In this document: positions 9,256 to 17,902 of the stretch, in pieces | How the letters are laid out: each line of letters starts with the position of its first letter | Position numbering within the stretch: the stretch's first letter is position 1 | Assembly: GCA_018672315.1 (NCBI GenBank) | Contig: CP076053.1 | Span: forward strand, 1,661,827 to 1,725,826 | DNA from: Nocardioidaceae bacterium | GTDB lineage: Bacteria > Actinomycetota > Actinomycetes > Propionibacteriales > Nocardioidaceae | Reading direction: 5' to 3' | Length of the DNA stretch: 64,000 nucleotides | Program-made: the position numbers and the translations under genes | The notes under the pieces: model-generated | Told to the model about the DNA's origin: nothing | The model's database searches: none | What the model saw: only the letters and a program-made list of their open reading frames with translations

Positions 9256-10688
9256 CAGTTCTCCTTCGTGGGGCCGGGAGCGGGTGCGGTCGGACCATCG
9301 GTCTGGCGCATCGAGCTGTCAGGGCTGCTCGCAGGTCCTGTTGTTGCGCCACTTCCTGCCGTCGCGGCCGACGCGGTACTGCGCACGGCGCGGGAGACGT
9401 TCGCCTTCGCTGCGCCGTTCTTCTGCTTCACGGCGCCGGCCGCCATGACCGCGGCGCCGGCGACGGGGACTGCCGCCGACGCGGCGGCGCCGGCCCCGGC
9501 ACCGGCCGCGCCGGCGGACGACGATCCGGCTGCGCCCGAGCCGGCGGCCCGCGCTGCACCGGCGTTGGTGGCGCCTGCCGCGCGGGGTCCCGCAGCGCCG
9601 GTACCGGCAGAGCTGCCGGCGGTTCCACCGCCGAGCGTGGTGGCCTTCGAGGTCCGGGCGGTGCTGGCGTAGTCGGCGGCCATCCTCTGCCGCGGTGCGC
9701 CGGCGACGTGACCGGCCGCTGCGACTTTGGCCATCGTCGGCTGGGCACCGGACCGGAGGGTGGCGACCATGTCGCCGGCGACGTGGGAGTCCGCGGCGAA
9801 GTGCACCAGTCGCAGCATCACCAGCGGCGCTAAGCATGCGCCGCACAGCAGGACGACGACGCCGACGAAGTCCGACAGGGACTGGTTGCCTCGGAGCAGC
9901 AGCGACATCCCGATGCCGAAGACCATGTAGATGACGGACTTGGCGAAGACCAGCGCGACGAGGACCTCGGTCGCCTTGCGGGACCAGCTGCGGGTCGGCG
10001 CCCACAGCCAGCCGGCGATGAGGATGGGCGCGAACGCGACGACGACGAGGATCGCCATCTTGCGGAGCAGCAGCACGACCCACAGCACGATGCCGGCGAC
10101 GAGGGCGGCTGCCATCAAGATGAGCATCAGGGCGTTGGCGGCGAGACCGCCGGCGGTGTCGCCCATGACGTCGAACTTGTCGGTGAGGTCGCCCATCTGC
10201 TCGCCGAAGTCGGCGCCGGTCGTGGCGACGATGCCATGCGCGAGCCAGTCGTCGAGTGAGACGAGCAGCTGGGCGAAGATGACGTACACGACGCTGCCGA
10301 TGCAGGCCACGATCAGCCCGACCGTAGCGCGGGTGACCGCCCGGAGGTCGTGATGCACGGCCGAGACGAGCAGCGCGATGATGTAGATGATGGCGATGAG
10401 CGGCACCGCCAGCTGGGCGAATCCGTAGTAGGTGTCGCGGTAGACCGGGTCGCCAAGCGGCACGCGCGTCGACTCGTCGACGATCTTGGTGATCTGACCG
10501 AACAGGGCGACCAGGCCGGTCACCATCCAGGACGTGATCGCCGAGAAGCCGCTGTCGGCGACCTGCTGGCCGCCCTGACAGACCAGGTTCCACCAGTCGC
10601 AGTCCAGGCCCTCCGCGCGCGGCTCGACGGCCACGGCAGGGACTGACGTCGACGTGGCGGGCAGCAGGTCTGCAGGGGAGGGGCGCAC
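9255..10688 (-). CDS. VirB6/TrbL-like polytopic conjugation protein
   Basis: 477 aa. At least six hydrophobic segments between residues about 50 and 300 (for example LAVPLIAIIYIIALLVSAV, ALMLILMAAALVAGIVLW, MAILVVVAFAPILIAGWLW) and a long Ala/Gly/Ser-rich, low-complexity tail from about residue 350 to the end. This is the architecture of VirB6/TrbL-type channel subunits of actinobacterial elements. The N-terminus has a hydrophilic CDWWNLVCQGG stretch with two Cys. It would form the DNA path through the membrane. The low-complexity tail explains the open shadow frames on the other strand here. Confidence 0.87.
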   Translation of the reverse strand: MRPSPADLLPATSTSVPAVAVEPRAEGLDCDWWNLVCQGGQQVADSGFSAITSWMVTGLVALFGQITKIVDESTRVPLGDPVYRDTYYGFAQLAVPLIAIIYIIALLVSAVHHDLRAVTRATVGLIVACIGSVVYVIFAQLLVSLDDWLAHGIVATTGADFGEQMGDLTDKFDVMGDTAGGLAANALMLILMAAALVAGIVLWVVLLLRKMAILVVVAFAPILIAGWLWAPTRSWSRKATEVLVALVFAKSVIYMVFGIGMSLLLRGNQSLSDFVGVVVLLCGACLAPLVMLRLVHFAADSHVAGDMVATLRSGAQPTMAKVAAAGHVAGAPRQRMAADYASTARTSKATTLGGGTAGSSAGTGAAGPRAAGATNAGAARAAGSGAAGSSSAGAAGAGAGAAASAAVPVAGAAVMAAGAVKQKNGAAKANVSRAVRSTASAATAGSGATTGPASSPDSSMRQTDGPTAPAPGPTKEN

Positions 10689-10691
10689 GAG

Positions 10692-10979
10692 TCAGACCTG
10701 CTGGCCCAGGCTGTTGAAGAAGTTGATCAGCGCCGGCGCGGCACCGATCAGCAACGCAGTGATGCCAGCGACGACGACGCCGGTCTTCCCGCGGCCGGCA
10801 GCGTGGTAGTTGCCGCTGTTGGCACCCAGCGCCCACACCAGCGCGCTGATCAGAAGCGCGGCGAGCGAGGCGAACAGCGCCCAGCCGGCGAGCCCGTCGA
10901 TCAGCTGCTGGATGACGCGGCCGCCGGGGAGCTTGCTCGGGTCGGGGTTGGTCGTGATGAGCGGGAGGATCCGGTGCAT
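10692..10979 (-). CDS. DUF6112-type small membrane protein (VirB2-like position)
   Basis: 95 aa from ATG at 10979, chosen over the in-frame start at 11009 because GGAG lies 7 bases upstream. Two membrane segments (WALFASLAALLISALVWAL and VVAGITALLIGAAPALINFF) separated by a short Gly/Lys-rich loop. Small two-span proteins of the DUF6112 family occupy this position in actinobacterial transfer operons, where a pilin-like VirB2/TrbC protein would be expected. That functional equation is inference from size, topology and location. It lies 3 bp before the VirB6-like gene. Confidence 0.8.
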   Translation of the reverse strand: MHRILPLITTNPDPSKLPGGRVIQQLIDGLAGWALFASLAALLISALVWALGANSGNYHAAGRGKTGVVVAGITALLIGAAPALINFFNSLGQQV

Positions 10980-11206
10980 GGTTGCTCCTGGGTGAGGGAG
11001 GAGCCGCACCGTGTACGACGCCTCGGGGCCGGTGTCGTGCCCGACCCGGACATCGAGGCCGAGGCACAGCCCTCACCCAACGTGGAGCCTGTCGCTCGCA
11101 GAAGGTGTCTTCTGTTGTGCTGGTGTGGCGCAACCCGTCGGCGGCGCACGCGACAAGGCCGGCACCTCCGCCGGTCGCTGCCGGCGCTTTTGACCAGTGG
11201 CTCTGC

Positions 11207-11506
11207 TCAGCCGGCGAGGATCGCTACAAGCATCAGAACGACGAACAGCGCCATGATCGCGAGGCCGATCAGGCGGAGCCGGCGGCGCAGACCGCGCCGG
11301 CGCCGGATGGTCACGGTTGTCGAGCGGCCCTCGGCACGTCCGGCGGCCAGGCCTTCGGCGTACGCATCAGCACGTGCGGCTGCGATCGCCTGCTCGTGTT
11401 CCTCGACCCAGACGAAGTCGCCTTCAATCTCGCGCATCGGGTCGTCGGCGTCGACCATCACGACACGACGAGGCCGGCCATCCCTGTCCAGCTTCTTGTC
11501 GGTCAT
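11207..11506 (-). CDS. Small C-terminally anchored membrane protein, first gene of the conjugation operon
   Basis: 99 aa from ATG at 11506, supported by GGAGGAG 6 bases upstream; the longer frame to 11641 has no such signal. The acidic N-terminal half has VDADDPMREIEGDFVWVEEHEQ and an Ala-rich helix; a very basic patch (RRRRGLRRRLRL) precedes a single C-terminal membrane span (LIGLAIMALFVVLMLVAILAG). The product should be a tail-anchored cytosolic protein. I do not recognise the family. The 227-bp gap to the next gene and its leading position suggest that the operon promoter lies upstream of 11506. Confidence 0.7.
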   Translation of the reverse strand: MTDKKLDRDGRPRRVVMVDADDPMREIEGDFVWVEEHEQAIAAARADAYAEGLAAGRAEGRSTTVTIRRRRGLRRRLRLIGLAIMALFVVLMLVAILAG

Positions 11507-11859
11507 GGCAACTCCTCCGAACTTCAGGAAAGCACGCGGCATGCACGACGGGCTAGAGGCCGAGCGACCAGCCGGTGGGAAATTCGTCTTCAGGCCGGCC
11601 TGTCGAGTCCGATCCCGAGTCGAGAGCAGAAGAGGACACACCTCTTGCAGATGCTCTGCACCAGCGCGTGATGCCGAGTCGTCACCAACTCGTTGCGCAC
11701 GGGCGGGCTCTCTGTCCCGGCGAACGACGCGGACGGGTCATACGGTGAGCTGCTCAAGAACAGCGGCAAGGTTCCACGGCCGAGAGGGCCGGCGTCCCAG
11801 TCAAGGTTCAGCTATCGGGATGCTTCGCAGACGCCTTGGACGTCGTCGAGCAGGGCCTG
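11507..11859. other. Intergenic region upstream of the conjugation operon
   Basis: About 350 bp with no convincing gene. It lies between the start of the transfer operon and the left end of the IS1380 element and probably holds the operon promoter, but I see no promoter motif strong enough to mark. Confidence 0.4.
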
Positions 11860-13500
11860 AGCCCTGATCCACCGATGTCGAGTGGTGGCGTGAGCGTGGC
11901 GTAGAACGAGAATGCCCTCCTGAGCAGGGAGGATCTGGATTGCGACGTCCGATCCGAACCACTCAAGAGGGGCACCTCGTAAGTGAAACCTTCTCACACG
12001 ATCCGGCCTGTGTTCGATGACCCGAACCTGGTGTCGGCAGCCGGTCTGGTCCCGGCGCTGCGGCTGGCCGAGTCGGCCGGGCTCTACGACCTTCTCGACG
12101 ACCTGACGGTGGCCTCGCCGAACGCTGCTGCGAAGACCGCGTCGGTGGTCGGCGGGATGCTCGCCGGTGCGGATTCCATCGATGACCTCGACCTGTTGCG
12201 CCACGGTGGGATGGGCCGACTGTTCGCCGGGGTCCGGGCACCGTCGACGCTGGGCACGTTCCTGCGCTCGTTCACCCACGGGCACGTGCAGCAGCTCGAC
12301 AAGATCAACGCCGGGCTGCTGGCCGGACTCGCGACCCGGGTGCCCGGCCTGCTCGCCGGTTCGGACGCGGACGGGATTGCGTTCGTTGATGTCGACGACA
12401 CCGTCCGCGAGGTCCACGGCTACGCCAAGCAGGGAGCGGCGTTCGGGTACACCGGCCAGCGCGGTCTCAACGTCCAGCTGGCGGCGATCTCGACTCCGAC
12501 CGCAGCACCAGTCATCGCCCGCGCCCGGCTCCGCAAGGGCAACACCGCTTCCGCGAGGGGCGCCGGCAGGTTGTTGGCCCAGGTGATCACGACCGCCCGC
12601 GCCGCTGGCGTGACCGGTCGGATCCTGGCGCGTGCGGACTCCGCCTACTACGGGCACGCGTTCGTCGGCACCGCCCTGCGGCACAAGACGTGGTTCTCGG
12701 TGACCGCGCGGATGACGCCGAGCGTGACCGCGGCGATCACCAGCATCGACGCAGGTGCCTGGAAGCCGATCGAGTACCCCAACGCGGTCTACGACGAGGA
12801 CGAGCAACGCTGGGTCAGCGACGCCGAGGTCGCCGAAGTTCCCTTCGTGGCGTTCACCGGCCGCCGCAAGCGCGAGCACGTCCGGTGTCGTCTGGTCGTG
12901 CGCCGGGTCAAGCGACTCCAGCCCCTGGCATCGGACGGGACCGAGCAGGGCGAGCTGTTCGCGACCTACCGCCACCACGCCTTCATCACCAACAGCACAC
13001 TTTCGACCGTCGAGGCTGATCAACGTCATCGTGACCACGCGCTGGTCGAGCAGGTCATCGCCGAGCTCAAGGATGGTCCGCTCGCGCACCTGCCGTCGGG
13101 GAAGTACGCGGCCAACGCCGCCTGGGTCTCCCATGCCGTGATCGCGTTCAACATCGCCCGCGCTACCGCGGTCGCTGCCTCGATGCGCACCGCCCGCTGG
13201 GCAACCCTGCGCACCCGGATCATCAACATCCCCGGCCGGATCGCGACCACCGGCCGGCGCCTCGTCCTGCACCTTCCCACCCACTGGCCGTGGGCATCGC
13301 GCTGGAAACTGTTGTGGTCGACCGCGTCCGGGCCACCAGCCCTTGTCACGACCTGACCACCCAGCCAGAGACGGCGCGACCGAGGACCTCGAAGTGGAAA
13401 AGCCGGCACCGACCGGCAGATCAGCCACGCCCCGAGACCAAGCGACGCGAAGGCTCCACCGGAATCACCGACCACAAATCAACGGTGGTGGATCCGGGCT
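11860..13500 (+). mobile_element. IS1380-family insertion sequence, apparently complete
   Basis: Imperfect terminal inverted repeats are visible: AGCCCTGATCCACC at 11860-11873 and GGTGGATCCGGGCT at 13487-13500 (13 of 14 positions complementary). They enclose one intact transposase gene. The total of about 1.64 kb fits the IS1380 family. I could not identify a target-site duplication, so the exact outer ends may be off by a few bases. Confidence 0.75.
11983..13356 (+). CDS. IS1380-family transposase
   Basis: 457 aa, ATG/GTG-type start giving MKPSHTIRPVFDD. DDE-type catalytic candidates are visible: FVDVDDTVREVHG (about residue 130), ARADSAYYG (about 213) and the glutamate in QVIAELKDG (about 361), with the family-typical HHAFITNS and VIAFNIARA segments. 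It should catalyse cut-and-paste transposition of the element. No frameshift or internal stop, so it may be active. It lies between the conjugation operon and the ATPase cargo, which it probably joined after the operon was in place. Confidence 0.92.
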   Translation: MKPSHTIRPVFDDPNLVSAAGLVPALRLAESAGLYDLLDDLTVASPNAAAKTASVVGGMLAGADSIDDLDLLRHGGMGRLFAGVRAPSTLGTFLRSFTHGHVQQLDKINAGLLAGLATRVPGLLAGSDADGIAFVDVDDTVREVHGYAKQGAAFGYTGQRGLNVQLAAISTPTAAPVIARARLRKGNTASARGAGRLLAQVITTARAAGVTGRILARADSAYYGHAFVGTALRHKTWFSVTARMTPSVTAAITSIDAGAWKPIEYPNAVYDEDEQRWVSDAEVAEVPFVAFTGRRKREHVRCRLVVRRVKRLQPLASDGTEQGELFATYRHHAFITNSTLSTVEADQRHRDHALVEQVIAELKDGPLAHLPSGKYAANAAWVSHAVIAFNIARATAVAASMRTARWATLRTRIINIPGRIATTGRRLVLHLPTHWPWASRWKLLWSTASGPPALVTT

Positions 13501-13506
13501 GAGCGA

Positions 13507-13560
13507 GCGCGCGTCCCGCGCGACGATCCCTGTGTGCGCGCGTCCCGCGCGACGATCCCT
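13507..13560 (+). repeat. Tandem pair of 25-bp direct repeats
   Basis: Two identical 25-bp copies at 13507-13531 and 13536-13560, 29 bp apart, sharing the core GCGTCCCGCGCGACGATCCC. A third copy of 23 bp is at 16692-16714, beyond the ATPase gene. The core contains a short GC palindrome (CCGCGCG). The repeats directly abut the right end of the IS1380 element. Confidence 0.85.
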
Positions 13561-13913
13561 GAGCGGCACCTTCCGGCACCTTGACAACGTGAACGAACAC
13601 GGCAACCTCTTGCGCGACAAGCAGAAGAGCAAGAGCCTGGTCGAGCTCCTCGAACGGCTCAGCGGGCCGGTCCCGAGGAGACACACCGGGCTGCGCTCGA
13701 GGGTGGGTTCCAGAGCTTGCTCTAAACCTGCTCATCGAGCGGGCCAACTCCGACGGTTCGTGAAGGTGCACGCGCCGCACTCGCCGAACTGGGATTTGAA
13801 CTGGCGCACAGTTATCGATCTGAAGGTAGCTGAAACCGAGTAGCACAGCTTGTCGCTGAGCACCGCCCGCACCTGATCTCGGAGGGGAACTCCCCGTACG
13901 GCGGTACCCGGCA
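13561..13913. other. Region without a supported gene
   Basis: About 350 bp between the direct repeats and the 3' end of the ATPase gene. A frame reading NEHGNLLRDKQKSKSLVELLERLSG in parts looks protein-like but has no start, family match or ending that I can support; it may be a gene remnant. Confidence 0.4.
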
Positions 13914-16502
13914 CTACGGCGTGATGTAGGCGGCCCGCGCCGCCTTGGCCTTCTCCCAGTCCGCCTGAAGCTCCGAAACAGTCGGCTTCGTGCTCATCTT
14001 CTCAGCGGCGTGCGAGTGACCGGTCATCCGGTCGCACGCCCTCGCGAAGAGTGGCTCGATAACCGCGGTCGCGGCGTCGAGTCGACTGGCGTCGATCTTC
14101 GACAGCTTGGTCATCATGATGTTGTGTCGATAGCGCTGGGTGACGCTCTGGAGCAGTTCCTGTTCCACGAATGCCTCGCACCAGGCACGTAGCAGGTCGT
14201 ATGCCTCCTTGATCAGCGCGTCCTGCACGACCGGCTCGGCTTTCGGCATCTCCTGCAGCTTCACGTTGATGCGGCTCGCCAGATCGGCCGGCGTATCGAG
14301 CTGTGGCTCGACGTTGGGCGCGAGGATGCCCTTCTGGTCGCCGCCGTCGCGAACCTCGTAGATCTTCACGCGTAGTTTCTTCTTCTGCCGGTTGGAGATC
14401 AGCGCCGAGGCGAACATGATGTTGTGCGTCAGCACGATCACCTGATGTGTCTCGGCGAGGTGCTGGATGCGTGCCGCGACCTCGTCGAGGCGTCGGTAGT
14501 CCAGACTGGTCACCGGGTCGTCGAACACCAGTGGAGCCCGGGTGCCGCGCATGCGGCTCTCCGCCAGGAAGTCAGCCAGCGCCAGTACTTTCTGCTCACC
14601 CTCTGACAAGACGGCTGAGGGACGGTAGTTCGCGACGACCTTCTTGCGCTGCGCTTTGCCGCTCCTGCCCTGGAAGTGCAGCGCAACCCTCGGGGCGTTG
14701 AGTCGCTCGCACTCCTCGGCGAAGAGCGTCTCGAAGTTCTTGTTGACCAGGTCTTCGCTTGCCAGCTTGGACTGGATGGTCAGTTGCTTGGTTGCACCGC
14801 TGGAGATGGCGCGCGACAGCTTCTCCAACTGCTGTGCCCGCTTCGCTCGACGGACGTACTCCCGCGCGGTTGCCAGGTTCTTCTTGAGCTCTATGCGGGC
14901 GGTAAGCTCGGCGAGCTCCTTCTGCTTGGTCGCGAGTGCGGCCGCCGAGTTCTCCTTGTCGGTGGCGAGTTGTTCGGCACGTGTTTTCGCGGCACCAAGC
15001 GCAGCGTCGACCTCCGAGGCGGCGCTGGCGGCATCCGCCGCCACGCTGGTTACCGACAGCGCTTGACCCTTGGCCGTCTCCGTCCTCACGGTGGCCGCGT
15101 CAACCAAGGCCTTCGCCACCGCGGTCGACCACTCGGGAGCCTCGTCTTCGTGCGCGAGGTCGGTGACGTACTCCTTGGCTCGACTCAACTCAGCCTCGTC
15201 CAGCACCAGGCGTGCCGCGGTGAGAATGGTCTGCGCTGTCGTGAGCTGCTGCACAAGCGTCTCGTCGAGGAATGTGCGGTAGCGAGTTAGCAGGTCGATC
15301 GCGGTCGGTGATAGCGGCTGCATGCAGTACAGGCAGGCGTCGCCGTCCTGTGGGTACTCGTCGTGACCCAGATGCTGCCGATATGTGTCGCCTGCTGCAA
15401 CGAATCGCTGCCACTCCTCGTCCGGCTGCCCCGGCAGCTCGTCCTCGCTGAAAAGCTGCTCGCGCGCTTCGGCGCGCCGCTGCTCAGCCTCGGCGACAGC
15501 CGCAACGGCGGCGTCGTATCGACCGGCGTCGAAGCTCTTGATCATGGACAGGAGCCCGCTGAGGCGCCGCAGTTCGCGTTCGGCCTGCTGGGCGTTTGTG
15601 ACAAGCGCGTCGAGTGCGTTCGCGCGCAGCGCATGGACCTCACCGGTCAGCCGCTCGTGGATGGATTCGGCATCGCTGTCGACGGCTGCGGCCGCTTCGA
15701 GCTCGCCGAGGTCGGTCGCCGCGCCGAGGGTCTCGATCAGGGGGTAGACCTTAGTCTCGCGAGCGAATCTCCCGAGCAGCGGATTGGAGCCGCCAGCCAG
15801 GCTGCTGACCTCCGAAGCGATGCGTTGCTGGAGATCCTGTAGTCCGGCGGCAACGTGGCCGAAGAGCGCAAGTTCGGCGGGCGTGTAGACGTAGCCAAGA
15901 TCGGTGTCGACGTGAAGCTGCACGGCGTCCGCGTCGAACACACTGATCCTGGTGAACGGCGTTAGACCGGCTTCGTTGTTCCATCGCGCCGTGCGCTCCT
16001 CGGCGCCCACCCGGTACTTAATGTCTGCCGACGGTTGAGGTGGTGGATCGAAATGCGCCGTGTGGGCGTTCGGCAAGATGTCTTCGGGTGAGCGCACGGC
16101 CGAAAGCCGCTTGATGATGCGTGCGTAGCCAGTCTTGCCCGACCCGTTCTGGCCGAACAGGATCGTCAAGCTCTGGTCGAACTCGAGTTCCTGATCGCTC
16201 GCCAAAGCGTTGACGCTCTGAACGTTGCCGAGGCTGGCGAGTTCGAGCGTCTCGTCCTTCGTGTCTTCGACTTCCTGAACCTCGAGCTTTGGCACGCTCG
16301 CCAGTTCCTCGTCCGAGAGTCCCTTCTCGGAGAGGAACACCGCGTAGACCGAGTCGATCAGGTCGGCGGTGGGTGCCTGTCGGGACAGGATCGTCTCCGC
16401 CGTCAGCTTTCGCACCCAGGCGTCTTGGCCGTTCGCCCAGTCCACGAGAAGGCGGCGTGGCGTAGCCTCGCCGAGGTTGACAACACCATCGCCGACGGTC
16501 AT
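13914..16502 (-). CDS. RloC/PrrC-like (AAA_13) ABC-type ATPase with zinc-hook motif
   Basis: 862 aa from ATG at 16502 (GGAG 7 bases upstream); in-frame starts at 16514 and 16607 are possible. Walker A FGQNGSGKTG at about 116-125, long coiled coils split by a CLYC zinc-hook-like motif at about residue 395 (DACLYCMQPL), then the ABC signature LSEGEQKVLAL, Walker B APLVFDDPVTSLD and H-loop VIVLTHN. This is the SMC/Rad50-like layout of the AAA_13 group that includes the anticodon nucleases PrrC and RloC. A C-terminal RYRHN segment could be a nuclease site, but I cannot confirm the RloC catalytic triad. Likely a DNA-damage or phage-responsive defence ATPase. It sits alone as cargo bracketed by direct repeats. 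Confidence 0.8.
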   Translation of the reverse strand: MTVGDGVVNLGEATPRRLLVDWANGQDAWVRKLTAETILSRQAPTADLIDSVYAVFLSEKGLSDEELASVPKLEVQEVEDTKDETLELASLGNVQSVNALASDQELEFDQSLTILFGQNGSGKTGYARIIKRLSAVRSPEDILPNAHTAHFDPPPQPSADIKYRVGAEERTARWNNEAGLTPFTRISVFDADAVQLHVDTDLGYVYTPAELALFGHVAAGLQDLQQRIASEVSSLAGGSNPLLGRFARETKVYPLIETLGAATDLGELEAAAAVDSDAESIHERLTGEVHALRANALDALVTNAQQAERELRRLSGLLSMIKSFDAGRYDAAVAAVAEAEQRRAEAREQLFSEDELPGQPDEEWQRFVAAGDTYRQHLGHDEYPQDGDACLYCMQPLSPTAIDLLTRYRTFLDETLVQQLTTAQTILTAARLVLDEAELSRAKEYVTDLAHEDEAPEWSTAVAKALVDAATVRTETAKGQALSVTSVAADAASAASEVDAALGAAKTRAEQLATDKENSAAALATKQKELAELTARIELKKNLATAREYVRRAKRAQQLEKLSRAISSGATKQLTIQSKLASEDLVNKNFETLFAEECERLNAPRVALHFQGRSGKAQRKKVVANYRPSAVLSEGEQKVLALADFLAESRMRGTRAPLVFDDPVTSLDYRRLDEVAARIQHLAETHQVIVLTHNIMFASALISNRQKKKLRVKIYEVRDGGDQKGILAPNVEPQLDTPADLASRINVKLQEMPKAEPVVQDALIKEAYDLLRAWCEAFVEQELLQSVTQRYRHNIMMTKLSKIDASRLDAATAVIEPLFARACDRMTGHSHAAEKMSTKPTVSELQADWEKAKAARAAYITP

Positions 16503-16691
16503 ATCGGGCTCCATCAAGCTGAGATTGATACATAGACGGCCGCACGGAAGGCGACCGCACTCAGCATCCTGCCTGACGGCACCGACACAGTTGATGTTCG
16601 ATGTCACATCGGCCGACGTGAGCTGGTTGCGCTTGCCAGGCCGAAGTTGGATTCCGTAGTGGTCAGGCTCCGCGTGACGATCCTGTTCGGA

Positions 16692-16714
16692 GCGCGTCCC
16701 GCGCGACGATCCCT
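16692..16714 (+). repeat. Third copy of the 23-25 bp direct repeat
   Basis: Matches the pair at 13507-13560 over 23 bp without mismatch (core GCGTCCCGCGCGACGATCCC) and in the same orientation. It lies upstream of the ATPase gene, so the repeats bracket it. Just downstream a shorter near-repeat occurs twice (GCGGGACGCAGTG and GCGAGACGCAGTG at about 16718-16743). Confidence 0.85.
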
Positions 16715-17902
16715 TTGCGGGACGCAGTGGTTGCGAGACGCAGTGTGAGAGCCGAAGCGTGACCGCCAGGTTGAGGGGAGTAGAGGCTCTTCAGGGTGAC
16801 GGGCAACGACGAACCTGGGAGTCGATGGCTCACCGTCCGAGCGAACGCATGGGTGCCCCCGGGAGCGTCCGCATCAGTTTCGCGAGTCGGGTGCGTTGGG
16901 TCGCCGGCATGGCGTCGCCGCAGCTATCGAGGGCTAGGAATGGCGGCCGGGGAGTGACGGATTCCTGTGTCTGCCGGGTGGCGCCCACGAGTCCCTCGTG
17001 CGCTATCGCGAGGACTCGCTGCGCGACGGCGCGGTCCAGTTGAGCGAGTGTGTGCGGCGTTGTATCGGCGCTCGCAGGTTCGAGCCGGCCGCTGCGTCGC
17101 ACGAGTAGCGTGATCTCGCGTTGCTGCAGGATGGTCTTCTGGCCGCGGTCGGGCATATGGTCGCGAAGTTTTACGCAGCTGCGGTGAAGGTCCGCGTACG
17201 CATGGGCTCGCCCGCGGAATCGCACGGCGATTTCCTCGTCACCCATAGCGTCGGCTCCTCGTGCGTACGCGAGGGACAGTTGCGCCTGGCCGACGGCGAC
17301 GGTGCGGAGCGCGCGTAAGCCGGCGCGTGTGTGGGCTCCGGTCACGCCTGGCATCGACGGGTCCCCATGCAGGGCGGCAGCGAGGGAGATGAGGGCTCCG
17401 GGTAGGTCCGCCGAGGTTCGGACAATGCGTATCGCAGCGTTGCCTGCGGTCTGCGCCCCGACGCTAGGCGCGATCGTGTCCGCTGCAGGATTGCGACCCC
17501 AGGCATCGGCGAGGCCTGCGACGTCGAGCAGGGAGAGTTGCCGACCGATTCGGGCGTTGCCGGACAGCCGCGGAAGGATCTCTTGAGCGCCCAAACGGTC
17601 ATCCAGGCTGCACATCGCTGCGGTCGTCATCGCGAGGTCGCCGAGAAGATGCCAGGCGGCTGACTTGTCGTCCTCCCACGGCTTCGACTCCGCGCGCTGC
17701 AGTGCAGCCGTGGCGAGGGTGAGGGCCCGGGCAGCGTGACGCCAGGCGCCGACTATGGGCGGATCCTGCGGCCGCAGCCGAAGCACCTCGGAGGGCCACC
17801 CTTCACCGTCTGTGGGAGTCGGAAGAGCCGCGAGGGTTGTCGCGACGTGTGACAGTGGGCGGCTTGCGACGCCGATAGTGGTGATCTGCCGTCGACGAGG
17901 TT

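Noticed and set aside
11812-13428. A 538-codon minus-strand frame across the IS1380 element
   Set aside because: It is the antisense shadow of the transposase gene, with composition typical of high-GC shadow frames.
13507-13560. CRISPR array
   Set aside because: Only two copies with a 4-bp gap and a third 3 kb away; no spacers and no cas genes.
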